From Amycolatopsis rifamycinica (lineage in GTDB: Bacteria; Actinomycetota; Actinomycetes; Mycobacteriales; Pseudonocardiaceae), in NCBI RefSeq assembly GCF_000695625.1, contig NZ_JMQI01000011.1, positions 124,001 through 188,000 of the forward strand: a DNA stretch of 64,000 bases, read 5' to 3'. Both the position numbers and the translations under genes were made by a program. Below, in pieces: positions 54,071 to 62,248 of this stretch. The notes below the pieces were generated by a model. That model was not told the origin of the DNA and searched no databases. It was given only the letters and a program-made list of their open reading frames with translations. How positions within the stretch are numbered: position 1 is the first letter of the stretch; every line of letters begins with the position of its first letter.

Positions 54071-55504
54071 TCAGCCCTCCGAGTCGCTCCGGGGCTTGTG
54101 GGCGAGAATCTTCTCGATCCGAGCCCGGTTGGCCTCCTCTCCCCCGTCCAGGAACGCGGCGTAGACCTCGAACAGCACGCCGACAGAGTGGCCGGCCCAC
54201 TCGGCCACGGTCGCCGGGTCGACGCCCGCCACCAGCTGCGTGCTCACCGCGGCGTGCCGCAGGTCGTACGGTCGGGCGGCCAGCGGAGTTTGCTGCTGCT
54301 CCTCCGTCAGCACGACCTTGCGCACCGCGCGCCACGCGCGGGTGTAAGTGATCATCGGGATCTCCCCGCCCTGTTCCGCCTGGAACAACCGGCCGTCGGG
54401 CCCGTAGCCGTACCGCAGGATGTGCCGGTGCAGCAGCCGGGTCAGGTCCGGCGGAAACGACACGGTGCGGTCAGCGCCGTCGTCCCGGGACTTCAGCGGC
54501 CGGTCGTCGCGGGGCTTCCCGCTGTCGGTCCACCGCCCGCCCGCGTGCGGCTCGGCCTTGTCGAGACGGAACGTGCCCCAGCCGTAGACGTACTCGCCGT
54601 CGTCGTCACTCCACACCGGATCGGGCAAGGACACGACGTTCCGCTTGTTCAACGACACCACCTCCTCGGGTCGCAGGCCGGCGTAGTACATCGCGCCGAA
54701 GAAAGCTTCCAGTCGCGGTCCGCTGCGCGGCAGGGCACCGACGCCGGACAGCAGCGCCCGCGCCTGCGTCGGGTTCGGCACCGCCCGTTTGTCGACCTTC
54801 CTCTTGCCTTTTGGCATCGCCGTCCATTTGACCGACGTCAGCGGGTTCGCGTCGATCTGCTTCTTCTCGACCGCGTAGTCCAGTGCGTTGAACAGGACTC
54901 CGCGGGTCTTGCGCGCCACGCTCGGGGCGAACTTCTTCCCATCCAGCCGCTTGGTGACCGCGCGCTGGAGCGCTCGCAGAACGTCCGGGTCGACGGCGGC
55001 CCGCACGGGCATTGTGTTGCGCTCCAGCCACTTCAGCACCTTTCGGACGTCGTCTGGCACCTCCCGGTTGGTGCGGTACTCGGTGTTGTAACCCCACTGT
55101 CGCAGGGCCGAACGGATCACCTTCGCGTCCGGTCCGTTCTTGTCCCGCTTCACGAACACCGGCATCACGCGGATCAGCGCCTCGGCCATCGTCTGGCGCG
55201 CGGTCGCCGCGGCATCGGGCCACTTCATGTCGATGTAGGCCACCGTGAGCGCGTACCAGCTCATGTCGCCCGCCGGCCGGGTCAATGACGGCGGGAGCCC
55301 GGAGACGACGTCGAACGCCTCCCCCGCGCGCTGCGCGGCCAGCAGCGACGAACGGAAGCCGTCCGCTTGCGTGTAGAGCTTGAACGACTCCTTGAAGTCT
55401 TTCTTGTCCACCCGCCACAGCGCGCGGTAGCTCGTGGACTTGCCCGCCGCGTTGACGCGGGTCTCGATCGCCCACACCCGGACGTTGTACGAAGAGCTGA
55501 TCAC
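54071..55504 (-). CDS. int: Tyrosine-recombinase integrase
   Basis: 477 aa. A SAM-like core-binding domain lies at about 80-190, and the catalytic domain follows: an Arg in YYAGLRPEEV, the RPYDLRHAAVS block (His-x-x-Arg type) and the nucleophile Tyr448 in GVLFEVYAAFL. It should integrate and excise the element at the tRNA-Arg gene. Its start overlaps the xis stop by 4 bp. Confidence 0.95.
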   Translation of the reverse strand: MISSSYNVRVWAIETRVNAAGKSTSYRALWRVDKKDFKESFKLYTQADGFRSSLLAAQRAGEAFDVVSGLPPSLTRPAGDMSWYALTVAYIDMKWPDAAATARQTMAEALIRVMPVFVKRDKNGPDAKVIRSALRQWGYNTEYRTNREVPDDVRKVLKWLERNTMPVRAAVDPDVLRALQRAVTKRLDGKKFAPSVARKTRGVLFNALDYAVEKKQIDANPLTSVKWTAMPKGKRKVDKRAVPNPTQARALLSGVGALPRSGPRLEAFFGAMYYAGLRPEEVVSLNKRNVVSLPDPVWSDDDGEYVYGWGTFRLDKAEPHAGGRWTDSGKPRDDRPLKSRDDGADRTVSFPPDLTRLLHRHILRYGYGPDGRLFQAEQGGEIPMITYTRAWRAVRKVVLTEEQQQTPLAARPYDLRHAAVSTQLVAGVDPATVAEWAGHSVGVLFEVYAAFLDGGEEANRARIEKILAHKPRSDSEG

Positions 55505-55707
55505 GCGGCCTCTTCTCGGGTTTCGAGCCAGGCGTCAAGGTCACCGCGACGCACCCTGACGCCACCGTTCGGTAGCTTGATGCATCGCGGGCCGCGGTTC
55601 TTCGCGCGCCAGTCGTAGAAAGTGGACTCCGCCACGGACAGCTCCTCGCATACCTCGGCGATCTTGAGCAGCTGTCGTGAGCCGGTGAGATTGCGCTGCT
55701 GCGCCAT
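55501..55707 (-). CDS. xis: Excisionase-like MerR/HTH DNA-binding protein
   Basis: 68 aa from ATG 55707 with GGAGGTG 7 nt upstream. The HTH_17 fold is clear: LLKIAEVCEELSVAESTFYDW, then RCIKLPNGGVRVRRGDLDAWLE. Such small proteins direct the integrase toward excision. It is translationally coupled to int. Confidence 0.93.
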   Translation of the reverse strand: MAQQRNLTGSRQLLKIAEVCEELSVAESTFYDWRAKNRGPRCIKLPNGGVRVRRGDLDAWLETREEAA

Positions 55708-55854
55708 GACTGCACCTCCAAAACGCCCGGCGAGCGGGCATGGCGAAGTGCCGCCGGACACAATCCGGGCGGCGCGATCTTGGTTACGTTGCGTGGTTGT
55801 CGGGTGGGGCAGGCTGGCAGAGAGGGAGGGGGCTCAGGCGTGGGAGGCCGGAAC

Positions 55855-56090
55855 CAAACACCGCAACACCGCAAACACCGCGAAGTGGCCGCTGACCTGG
55901 GGATCTTCTTGCGGTGTTTGAGGGTGATGGCCGGATGGCCAAATACCGCAAACACCGCAAGTTGCGGTGTTTGCGGTATCTCGAGTCTCCCGGCCCGAGG
56001 TCAAACACCGCAGACACCGCGATGCTGTCTTCCCTGCTCAGAGCCACTTTCGAGGCCTAGCTGCGGTGTTTGCGGTATTTGCGGTGTTTG
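55855..56090. repeat. Iteron-like repeat cluster, candidate replication origin
   Basis: Eight exact copies of CAAACACCGC or its complement: forward at 55855, 55872, 55949 and 56002; reverse at 55911, 55964, 56063 and 56081. Near-matches lie at 55864, 55940, 56011 and 56072. Adjacent copies share one base, giving a 9-bp period. At the centre is a perfect 37-bp palindrome (arms 55943-55960 and 55962-55979). Repeats point right on one side and left on the other. Such iterons are typical of Rep-bound origins or repressor arrays. It lies between the ATPase gene and xis. Confidence 0.85.
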
Positions 56091-56099
56091 ATTCGGGGG

Positions 56100-57689
56100 T
56101 CAGCTCGAATCGGTGCCGCGCTCGACCGTGTAGAGCTTCATTTTGGTGTGCGGGTCGACTTCGCTGCGTAACACCAGGTCGCCGCGCCAGCGGTCTTTTT
56201 GCCCTGCCAGCCTCTTTCCCAGCGACTTCGGGGTCAGGGGCTTGCCTGCGGCGGTGGTCGGGAACGTCCCCTTCCACCGGTCCGGTGCGCCGTACTCGGG
56301 TTCGGCGTCCGAGCGCAGCTGCTGCGCGGTCACCGGCTCACCGCCGTAGAGGTCGCGCCAGGTGGCCAGGAACGCGTACCACTCCGCGTGGTCCTCATCC
56401 AGGCCCCGGCCGGCGTCGGCGTTGCCGAGGAAGTCGCCGACGCCGTGGTGGGCCAGGAACCCACCGAGGTACTGGGCCCAGCGGGTGAATTGCCGCATCT
56501 GCGGGACGTTGCTGGCGGTCGGCGCGCCGTTGGCCGTCCAGTCCAGCACCAGCGTGAGGACGTGGCGCAGCACGGTCGCCCGGTTGACCGGGTCGAGGAT
56601 CCAGGAATCCAGGTTGGGGATTGTGAACCCGGTGCGGGCTTCCGGGCGCGGGCAGTTCGGATCGAGGCGCACCCACACCGTTCGGGAGGCCATGTCCCCG
56701 CCGGTGCGTAGGTTGTTGCCGGTGGCCAGCCACAGCCGATCGTTGGTGAAGTTGCTCGACACGTTCGTGCCCAGCCGCCGATCGGACCACGTCCGTTCGG
56801 TGACCAGCCGCGCCAGCACCGCGGAGTTGACCATCTCGCCCTCGGTGAGGTTGTCGAACACCACCACCCCCACCGAGTCCGATAGCACGGTGGTGATCGA
56901 CTTGCGCAGTTCCTCCTCCGAGTCGGTCCAGGTGAGGACCCGCTGCCCGACCAGCAACCCGACGCACCCGGCGAGGATCGTCTTTCCGGAGCCGGGCATG
57001 GACGCCTCGATCATCCCGAACGGGGACAGCGCGTTGGTGAACGGCCGGATCAGCGGCGTCACCAGCAACGCCAGGTAGTTCGCCCGGTCGGCCGCCGACC
57101 GCCATGGGAAGTCCCGCAGGAACCGTTCCAGCAGGAATTCCCGCCCGGCCTCGACCTGGTCCGGGCTCGGCCGGTCCGGGATCGGGTCGAGGTGGCCGTT
57201 GGCGGTCAGGTAGAAACCGGTGGCCGGGTCGTAGCCCGGGGTTTGCAGCAGCGTCCCGTCCGGGCGCAGCACCGGGGTGGAGATGATCCGGCGCAGCACC
57301 GGCAGGCCGGGCCAGGACCGGCCGGCCAGCACCGCACTCAGCACGCTGGCGGGCGGGGAAACTTCCACGTCGTAGGTGTCTCCTTTCTCGTTGACCTTGC
57401 TCTGGATCACGTCGGTGTGGGTGGCCAGCAAGTTCGCCAGCAGCGCGGGCTTCAGCACCGACGCCGCCACCGGCAGCGCCACGTCGTCGTCTCCGGCGGT
57501 GGGGTCGGCCGCGCCGGAAACCTGTTCCACGACCACGGGCGCGCCCTCGGAGACGTAGGTGTCGGGGATGATCCGGCCGTCCACCGCGGCGGTCAGGACT
57601 CGGATGGTTTCCGGCGCGGCCCCGGTCCGCAGCCGTGGCCGGCCACCAGGCCCGACCGACCACAGGCGTTGCGAATTCGTGCTGGCCAT
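56100..57689 (-). CDS. P-loop ATPase/helicase of the element replication module
   Basis: 529 aa from ATG 57689, preferred over an upstream frame because GGAGGGAA lies 7 nt ahead. The N-terminal ~200 residues are poorly conserved. The Walker A MIEASMPGSGKTILAG at about 244-260 is followed by a Walker B strand (VGVVVFDNLTEGEM) and a sensor (RLWLATGNNL), as in DUF927/plasmid helicases. It is probably the unwinding partner of the Prim-Pol protein. The iterons lie directly downstream. Confidence 0.8.
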   Translation of the reverse strand: MASTNSQRLWSVGPGGRPRLRTGAAPETIRVLTAAVDGRIIPDTYVSEGAPVVVEQVSGAADPTAGDDDVALPVAASVLKPALLANLLATHTDVIQSKVNEKGDTYDVEVSPPASVLSAVLAGRSWPGLPVLRRIISTPVLRPDGTLLQTPGYDPATGFYLTANGHLDPIPDRPSPDQVEAGREFLLERFLRDFPWRSAADRANYLALLVTPLIRPFTNALSPFGMIEASMPGSGKTILAGCVGLLVGQRVLTWTDSEEELRKSITTVLSDSVGVVVFDNLTEGEMVNSAVLARLVTERTWSDRRLGTNVSSNFTNDRLWLATGNNLRTGGDMASRTVWVRLDPNCPRPEARTGFTIPNLDSWILDPVNRATVLRHVLTLVLDWTANGAPTASNVPQMRQFTRWAQYLGGFLAHHGVGDFLGNADAGRGLDEDHAEWYAFLATWRDLYGGEPVTAQQLRSDAEPEYGAPDRWKGTFPTTAAGKPLTPKSLGKRLAGQKDRWRGDLVLRSEVDPHTKMKLYTVERGTDSS

Positions 57690-57726
57690 GGCGTTCCCTC
57701 CGTCGTGCGGGTAGTGCATGCCGCCC

Positions 57727-57816
57727 TTACGCGGCGGGTTCCAGCGCTTCGCCGGTAATCGCCTCAATCACGGCCGAGCCGAGCACTTCGGCCATCGCGG
57801 GCGAGACCGCGTTGGC
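57727..57816 (-). pseudogene. Remnant of a cytosine-methylase 3' end
   Basis: Read on the minus strand this stretch encodes NAVSPAMAEVLGSAVIEAIT, then GEALEPAA and a stop. It closely matches the end of the methylase encoded at 58697-60292 (NAVPPAMAEVLGSAVIEAIT). No upstream methylase sequence remains. With the intact gene end it brackets a low-G+C cargo gene as a pair of direct repeats. Confidence 0.85.
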
Positions 57817-57979
57817 GAGATCTCGACAAGTCCGGAACCGTCTCGATGGCGGGCGCGAACTAAGGTGCCGAACCGCGCTTAGCGACGTAAGCGCAGCACG
57901 GATCGCACGCCTAGTTCATCATCGACGGTTAGGCACGTAGACTCATCGTCATAGTTCTACAGACTTGAAAGGAAAAGCA

Positions 57980-58687
57980 TTGCCCATACATAAGACGAGT
58001 TCGACTGTGATTTGCGAACGACTGCCTCCGGTCAGAATGTGGCTCGAAGACCTGGAAGAGGTAGTCTTTTGGGTGGAGAGGATAACTTCAGAAAGCGCCC
58101 CTTTAGTCGAGATCGAATCAAAGGGCTCCAGGTATACCGTCGACAAAATTCAGGAGTTGGCCACCTTCAAGGATTCAAAGATCGACGCGATCTCCATCAT
58201 GCATAGCGATCGCGTGATCGAGGTTCGATTCAGTGACCATAGTAATTTTGTGAAATACCGAGATGATCAGGCTGAGGCGAAGGCTAACGCAACGCAGATC
58301 AAGGTCATCTCCGCGCAGCACAAGAGGCTGCCTATCGCTAATTTTTTCTACGGGACTACGCCTCGACGCTTTGCTACCGCAGCGGCGCTCCTCGTCACGA
58401 GCGCTGCAATTTTTACCCGCTCGGCAATTGTCAATGGATCGTTATTTGGAGATATTCACAGTCACACTGTGGGTGAAAATCTTGCCATGGTAGCAATCGG
58501 CTTGATATGCACTGGAATCTACGTCTCCTTCTTGTTCGGAGGGCGCCCTTGGGAGTCTCGCCTTTTCACGAGAACCAAGGCTGACTTGCCTTCGTTTTGG
58601 CGACGTAAGCGGGATGACCTACTTATAGGTGCAGTATCGTTGATTGTCGGCGGAATAATCGGATACTGGGTTAACACATTTTCGTAG
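57980..58687 (+). CDS. Low-G+C unknown membrane protein (cargo)
   Basis: 235 aa from TTG 57980, with AAAGGAAA 5 nt upstream; TTG 57965 is less likely. It is the only rightward gene in the element and has about 47% G+C against over 65% around it. The N-terminal ~130 residues are soluble and mixed (VEIESKGSRYTVDKIQEL, HSDRVIEVRFSDHS). Three hydrophobic segments follow (ATAAALLVTSAAIFTRSA; NLAMVAIGLICTGIYVSFLF; DLLIGAVSLIVGGIIGYWV). No family is recognised. Its place and composition suggest recently acquired cargo, possibly defensive. Confidence 0.65.
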   Translation: MPIHKTSSTVICERLPPVRMWLEDLEEVVFWVERITSESAPLVEIESKGSRYTVDKIQELATFKDSKIDAISIMHSDRVIEVRFSDHSNFVKYRDDQAEAKANATQIKVISAQHKRLPIANFFYGTTPRRFATAAALLVTSAAIFTRSAIVNGSLFGDIHSHTVGENLAMVAIGLICTGIYVSFLFGGRPWESRLFTRTKADLPSFWRRKRDDLLIGAVSLIVGGIIGYWVNTFS

Positions 58688-58696
58688 ATGCCGCGC

Positions 58697-60292
58697 TCAG
58701 GCGGCGGTTTCCAGCGGTTCGCCGGTGATTGCCTCGATGACGGCTGAGCCGAGGACCTCGGCCATAGCAGGCGGGACGGCGTTGCCCCAGCCGCGGACCT
58801 GCTTGCGCTTGGACTTCGCGACCTTCGGCGGCACCTTGTAGCCGCGCGGGAACCCCATTCCTGCGGCGATTTCGTGCGGGTCGAGCATCCGGAACGTGCA
58901 CGACTCGATCGGCGGGGTACCGCCGATGAGCGCGTAGCGGTCTCGGGTGGTCAACGTGCCAATCGGGTCCTCGACGTGGTGGGTGGCGCCGTTGCCGTAG
59001 TAGGACATCAGCAACGCCAGCTCGGCCCCGCTGGTCGGCGGCCCGACCAAGCCGTGGTGGTTGCCCCCGGCCGACACCGTCGGGATCGGCCCGTCGACCG
59101 GGTAGGCCATCTGTGCGGAGCCGCCGTTGCGCTGGATCGAGATGAACGGCGGCACCACCACTGCGGTCTCCCGACGGCAGGTCTGCGTGCGCATCGGTTC
59201 GAGGATCGTGCTGGCGGTATCGACCCCGGCCCGCGCCGCGCACGAGACCAGCAGTGGCGGGCACACCAGCCCGTCGGTCTCCCGGGTGGTGCGTGTCGGC
59301 AGCGGCTCGCCAACGCTGGTGGCATGCTGGCGCCAGGTCCCGCCGGCCGGGGTGAGCAGCGCCCCGACGTGGCGGCGCAGCCCGGCCTCGATCCGGTCCA
59401 TGGTGTTCTTGGTGAGCGGGTCCGGCCGGCCGCGGTCGTCGACCCGTTCCCCGATCCGCTGGCCGGGGTCGAGCGACCAGTCGATGATCGTGGACGCCGG
59501 GAGCACGGCGGGTTCGACGATCTGGTGACGGCACGCTCGGTGCGGGCAGCGGTAGACGTACTGGCCGTGGCGGATGCCGTAGACGCCCATGGTGTTGCGC
59601 GGGTTCTTGAACCCCTGCACCGCCGACACCACCTGGTCGCAGACCGGGCAATACGCCCGGGGGCGCAGCCACTTGTCCCAGTCCGGATCCCGGCCCAGGC
59701 TCACGTGCCAGTAGGCGAGGAAGAACCGGTTGCGGCTCTGCGCCACCTTCCCGAGCGTGGGCCCGGTGACGTGCATGGCGTTGAGCGCGATCACGCGGCT
59801 GCGGTAGCCCTCGGCCTCGATCTCACCGCGCCAGCGGCCGAACTCGGCCCACTTCACGACCTGGACCACGTTCTCCACCACGCCCCCGAGCACAGGTTTG
59901 CCCCGCCGGTTCATCGCCTGCAGGTAGCGCGGGATCTCCTCCATGAGCGCCCGCGCCCGCGCGGTCTCCGGGTTGAGCGCCCGCGGCCCGGTCACCGGGT
60001 CGAAGAGCACCCCTTGCGTGCTCTGGTCGAAGTCCCGCTTCTGCCCGCGTGCGTCGGTCCACGGCGGGCACGAGGGGCTGGCCCAGAAGAAGTCGACGCG
60101 CGGGAAGCGGCCGATGTCGGTCTTGGCGATGTCACCCTCAAGGTGGTCCATTTCGGGGAAGTTGAGCGCGTGGGTGGCGATCGCGTCCGGGTTGTGGTTG
60201 CACCCGAGGACACCTTGGGTGCCGGGCACGGCCAGCACGCCGGTGGTGTCCCCGCCGAACCCGGCGAACTCGTGCAACGTGGTGACGGTCAT
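58697..60292 (-). CDS. C5-cytosine DNA methyltransferase with internal zinc ribbon
   Basis: 531 aa. Motif I (LHEFAGFGGDTTGVL), motif IV (FWASPSCPPWTDARG), motif VI (GGVVENVVQVV), motif VIII (QSRNRFFLAYW) and motif X (RGWGNAVPPAM) are in order. Between VIII and X is a large target-recognition region with a CPVCDQV...CPHRACRHQ zinc ribbon. It methylates cytosine at an unknown site, possibly to protect the element. No cognate endonuclease gene is visible. Its start overlaps the kinase stop by 4 bp. Confidence 0.92.
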   Translation of the reverse strand: MTVTTLHEFAGFGGDTTGVLAVPGTQGVLGCNHNPDAIATHALNFPEMDHLEGDIAKTDIGRFPRVDFFWASPSCPPWTDARGQKRDFDQSTQGVLFDPVTGPRALNPETARARALMEEIPRYLQAMNRRGKPVLGGVVENVVQVVKWAEFGRWRGEIEAEGYRSRVIALNAMHVTGPTLGKVAQSRNRFFLAYWHVSLGRDPDWDKWLRPRAYCPVCDQVVSAVQGFKNPRNTMGVYGIRHGQYVYRCPHRACRHQIVEPAVLPASTIIDWSLDPGQRIGERVDDRGRPDPLTKNTMDRIEAGLRRHVGALLTPAGGTWRQHATSVGEPLPTRTTRETDGLVCPPLLVSCAARAGVDTASTILEPMRTQTCRRETAVVVPPFISIQRNGGSAQMAYPVDGPIPTVSAGGNHHGLVGPPTSGAELALLMSYYGNGATHHVEDPIGTLTTRDRYALIGGTPPIESCTFRMLDPHEIAAGMGFPRGYKVPPKVAKSKRKQVRGWGNAVPPAMAEVLGSAVIEAITGEPLETAA

Positions 60293-60795
60293 CGGCCAGC
60301 CTCCTGCTCAGTGGGCGTGGTGTCGACTTCGGTCACGGCGCGGAATCCCTCGACCAGCAGCGTGAGCGGGTGGATCGCGTGGACGCGGTGCCAGAACTCG
60401 CGGACGACCGGCTCGGGCACCGGGCGGACGCGGGCGGCGTTGCGGGCCAGCGCCACGGCCAGCGGGGCACGCACGATCACCGCGACCGGCACGGCGGCGT
60501 GCTGGCGGGCGAGGGTGAGCCAGGTGCCGCGTTCGGCCGCGGTGGTGGCGGTGGCGTCGATGGTGACCTCGCGCCCGCCGGCCAGCAGTGCACCCGCGAT
60601 GGCGCGGACCATCCGGACGGCGGCCGGGGTAGCGGCCTGGTCGTGCTCGTGGCGGCCGAGCACGGCGCGTTCGCGGTCCAGCGACAGCCGGGCCCCGAAC
60701 CTCCCCTCTGCCAGCTTCCGGGCGCAGTAGGTGCTCTTCCCGCAGCCGGGCGCGCCGACCATCACCCGCAGCACCGGCGCCTGCGGGCCGCTCAT
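60289..60795 (-). CDS. P-loop kinase (AAA_33/PNK-like)
   Basis: 168 aa from ATG 60795. The Walker A VMVGAPGCGKSTYCARKLAEG is followed by a short SLDRERAVLG strand and an Asp in EVTIDATATTAAERG. It resembles the bacteriophage T4 polynucleotide kinase type of small nucleotide or polynucleotide kinase. Stop-start overlaps of 4 bp with both neighbours place it in one transcript with the MazG-like gene and the methylase. Confidence 0.85.
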   Translation of the reverse strand: MSGPQAPVLRVMVGAPGCGKSTYCARKLAEGRFGARLSLDRERAVLGRHEHDQAATPAAVRMVRAIAGALLAGGREVTIDATATTAAERGTWLTLARQHAAVPVAVIVRAPLAVALARNAARVRPVPEPVVREFWHRVHAIHPLTLLVEGFRAVTEVDTTPTEQEAGR

Positions 60796-61157
60796 GCGGC
60801 CGCCCGGCCGGTGCGGCGTTCGATCGCTTCGGCCCAGCACGCCGCGGTGGCGGCAACTTGGATCAGCTCCTCGGCCAGCGCCGCCGGGTCGGCTTCGGCG
60901 AAGCCTTCGTAGACCTCTTCGCGCAGGATGTGCAGCCAGGTGAGGCGGCCTTCGGCGCGGGCCATCTCGGTGGTGAACCGGGCGGTGTGGGCGGCGTCGG
61001 CGGCGCGGCGACTCAGGCCGGCGACCTCGACGTCGGGGCCGGTGCCGTCGGGGTGGTTCTGTTCGCCCCACAGCGCGTCTTGGCGGACGCGTTCGGCGGC
61101 GATCTTGACCAGGACGGCAACGGTGTGCGGCGAGACGATCGGGTGGGTGGTGGTCAT
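60792..61157 (-). CDS. MazG-like (NTP pyrophosphohydrolase-type) protein
   Basis: 121 aa from ATG 61157. All-alpha with ERVRQDALWGEQNHPDGT and HILREEVYEGFAEAD, then EELIQVAATAACWAEA. The EExxE metal-binding motif is present, but the later Asp of standard MazG motifs is replaced, so activity is uncertain. MazG-type enzymes remove pyrophosphate from (d)NTPs. Coupled to the kinase gene. Confidence 0.75.
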   Translation of the reverse strand: MTTTHPIVSPHTVAVLVKIAAERVRQDALWGEQNHPDGTGPDVEVAGLSRRAADAAHTARFTTEMARAEGRLTWLHILREEVYEGFAEADPAALAEELIQVAATAACWAEAIERRTGRAAA

Positions 61158-61262
61158 GGCGTTGGCTCGCTTTCGGAGACGGGCACAGGAAGGGCCGGGC
61201 ACGCGTGGTGCCCGGCCCTTCAGGTGTCCGATGTGGTCAGTGGTTGTCGGTGTGCGGTGACG

Positions 61263-61559
61263 TCACGGCCGGGTTTTGGCCCGGCCGCGGGTGTGTCGCT
61301 TGCTCCAGTGGATGCCCGCCCCGATGACGCTGGAAAGCGCCCCGGCCGTCGCCAGCGTCGGCCCGATGCTGTGCAGGATCGCCAGGGCGATGATCGTGAC
61401 GGTGCCGAGGATGGCGACCAGCGCGAGCAGCAGCGGCCAGGGTGGGATCGGGTTGGGCAGCAGCGCCAGCAACCGGGTTGCCGGGCCTTCGGCCGGGGGG
61501 TGCGGGGGTTCGGAGGTGGGCGGCGTGCCTGCGGTCGTGGTCTTCTGCACCTGCAGCAC
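61263..61559 (-). CDS. Small membrane protein, unknown
   Basis: 98 aa from GTG 61559. A Pro/Thr-rich N-terminus is followed by two transmembrane helices (PLLLALVAILGTVTIIALAI and TLATAGALSSVIGAGIHW) and a basic tail (SKRHTRGRAKTRP). Probably an element-maintenance or spread-like protein; no family is recognised. Confidence 0.6.
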   Translation of the reverse strand: MLQVQKTTTAGTPPTSEPPHPPAEGPATRLLALLPNPIPPWPLLLALVAILGTVTIIALAILHSIGPTLATAGALSSVIGAGIHWSKRHTRGRAKTRP

Positions 61560-61641
61560 CTTGGCTGTCCTGCGCTCGCGACACCAAAGCCCGGTGAGGT
61601 GATCTGCTGCCTCCGATCGGGTGGACCCGTCGGGTTGGGTG

Positions 61642-61845
61642 TTAGCTTCCGCCCCATTTCGTGCCGTGCTGGCGCTCCCAGGCGGCCTTGCGGCCCTCCA
61701 GCTCCGCGTTGAGGACTTGCCGCCGCTGTCCGTCGCTGAGCTGGCTGAGCACGCCAGAGCGGTGCTCGGGCTTCATGCGGGACAGCATCAGGTGCGTGAC
61801 GGCTTCCCCGATGGCCTCGTCCTCGGTCTTCTTCTTGCCGAACAT
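61642..61845 (-). CDS. Small unknown protein
   Basis: 67 aa from ATG 61845 with GAGGGAG upstream. It begins MFGKKKTEDEAIGEAVTHLM and is mostly charged helix, with a GQRRQVLNAELEGRKAAW segment. Of the size and position of AICE regulatory peptides; function unknown. Confidence 0.55.
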   Translation of the reverse strand: MFGKKKTEDEAIGEAVTHLMLSRMKPEHRSGVLSQLSDGQRRQVLNAELEGRKAAWERQHGTKWGGS

Positions 61846-61942
61846 GGGTGCTCCCTCACAGGTGGTGGGCGTGAGCGGGCTGGGCATGCGTGGTGCCCGG
61901 CCCGGGGTGGGTTCTGAGTGGTCGGTGCGGGGTGGTGGTAGC

Positions 61943-62230
61943 TCAGGCGGCCTGGCCGCCGGTGGTGTCGTAGAGCGACCAGCAGTCCTCGCAGTCGCAC
62001 AGCCGGCCGAATCCGTCGGCGGTGCCGGGTTCGAGTACGGCGGGGTCGGGCAGCGCGGTGGCGAAGGGACTTGCGGCGGCCCAGGTCGGGATGAGCTCGG
62101 GTGCGGCCGGTGCGGAGTCCGGGCAGGGGCAGCCGGACATCGTGCACGGGCGGGTGTCGTCCTTGGTCGGGTGCGTGGCGTGGACATGGTCGAGGTGGGT
62201 GCAGGTGCAGCGGTGCACGATGGCGGCCAT
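61943..62230 (-). CDS. Small Cys-rich protein, putative zinc binder
   Basis: 95 aa from ATG 62230. Several Cys clusters: CTCTH, CTMSGCPC and LCDCEDC, with His in between. A zinc-binding fold seems likely but the family is not recognised. It lies 18 bp after the next protein's stop, so it is in the same transcript. Confidence 0.6.
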   Translation of the reverse strand: MAAIVHRCTCTHLDHVHATHPTKDDTRPCTMSGCPCPDSAPAAPELIPTWAAASPFATALPDPAVLEPGTADGFGRLCDCEDCWSLYDTTGGQAA

Positions 62231-62248
62231 CGAGGGGTTCCTCCGGTC

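Noticed and set aside
55855..56090. 10-bp repeats as a CRISPR array
   Set aside because: Repeats are too short, occur in both directions and lack spacers.
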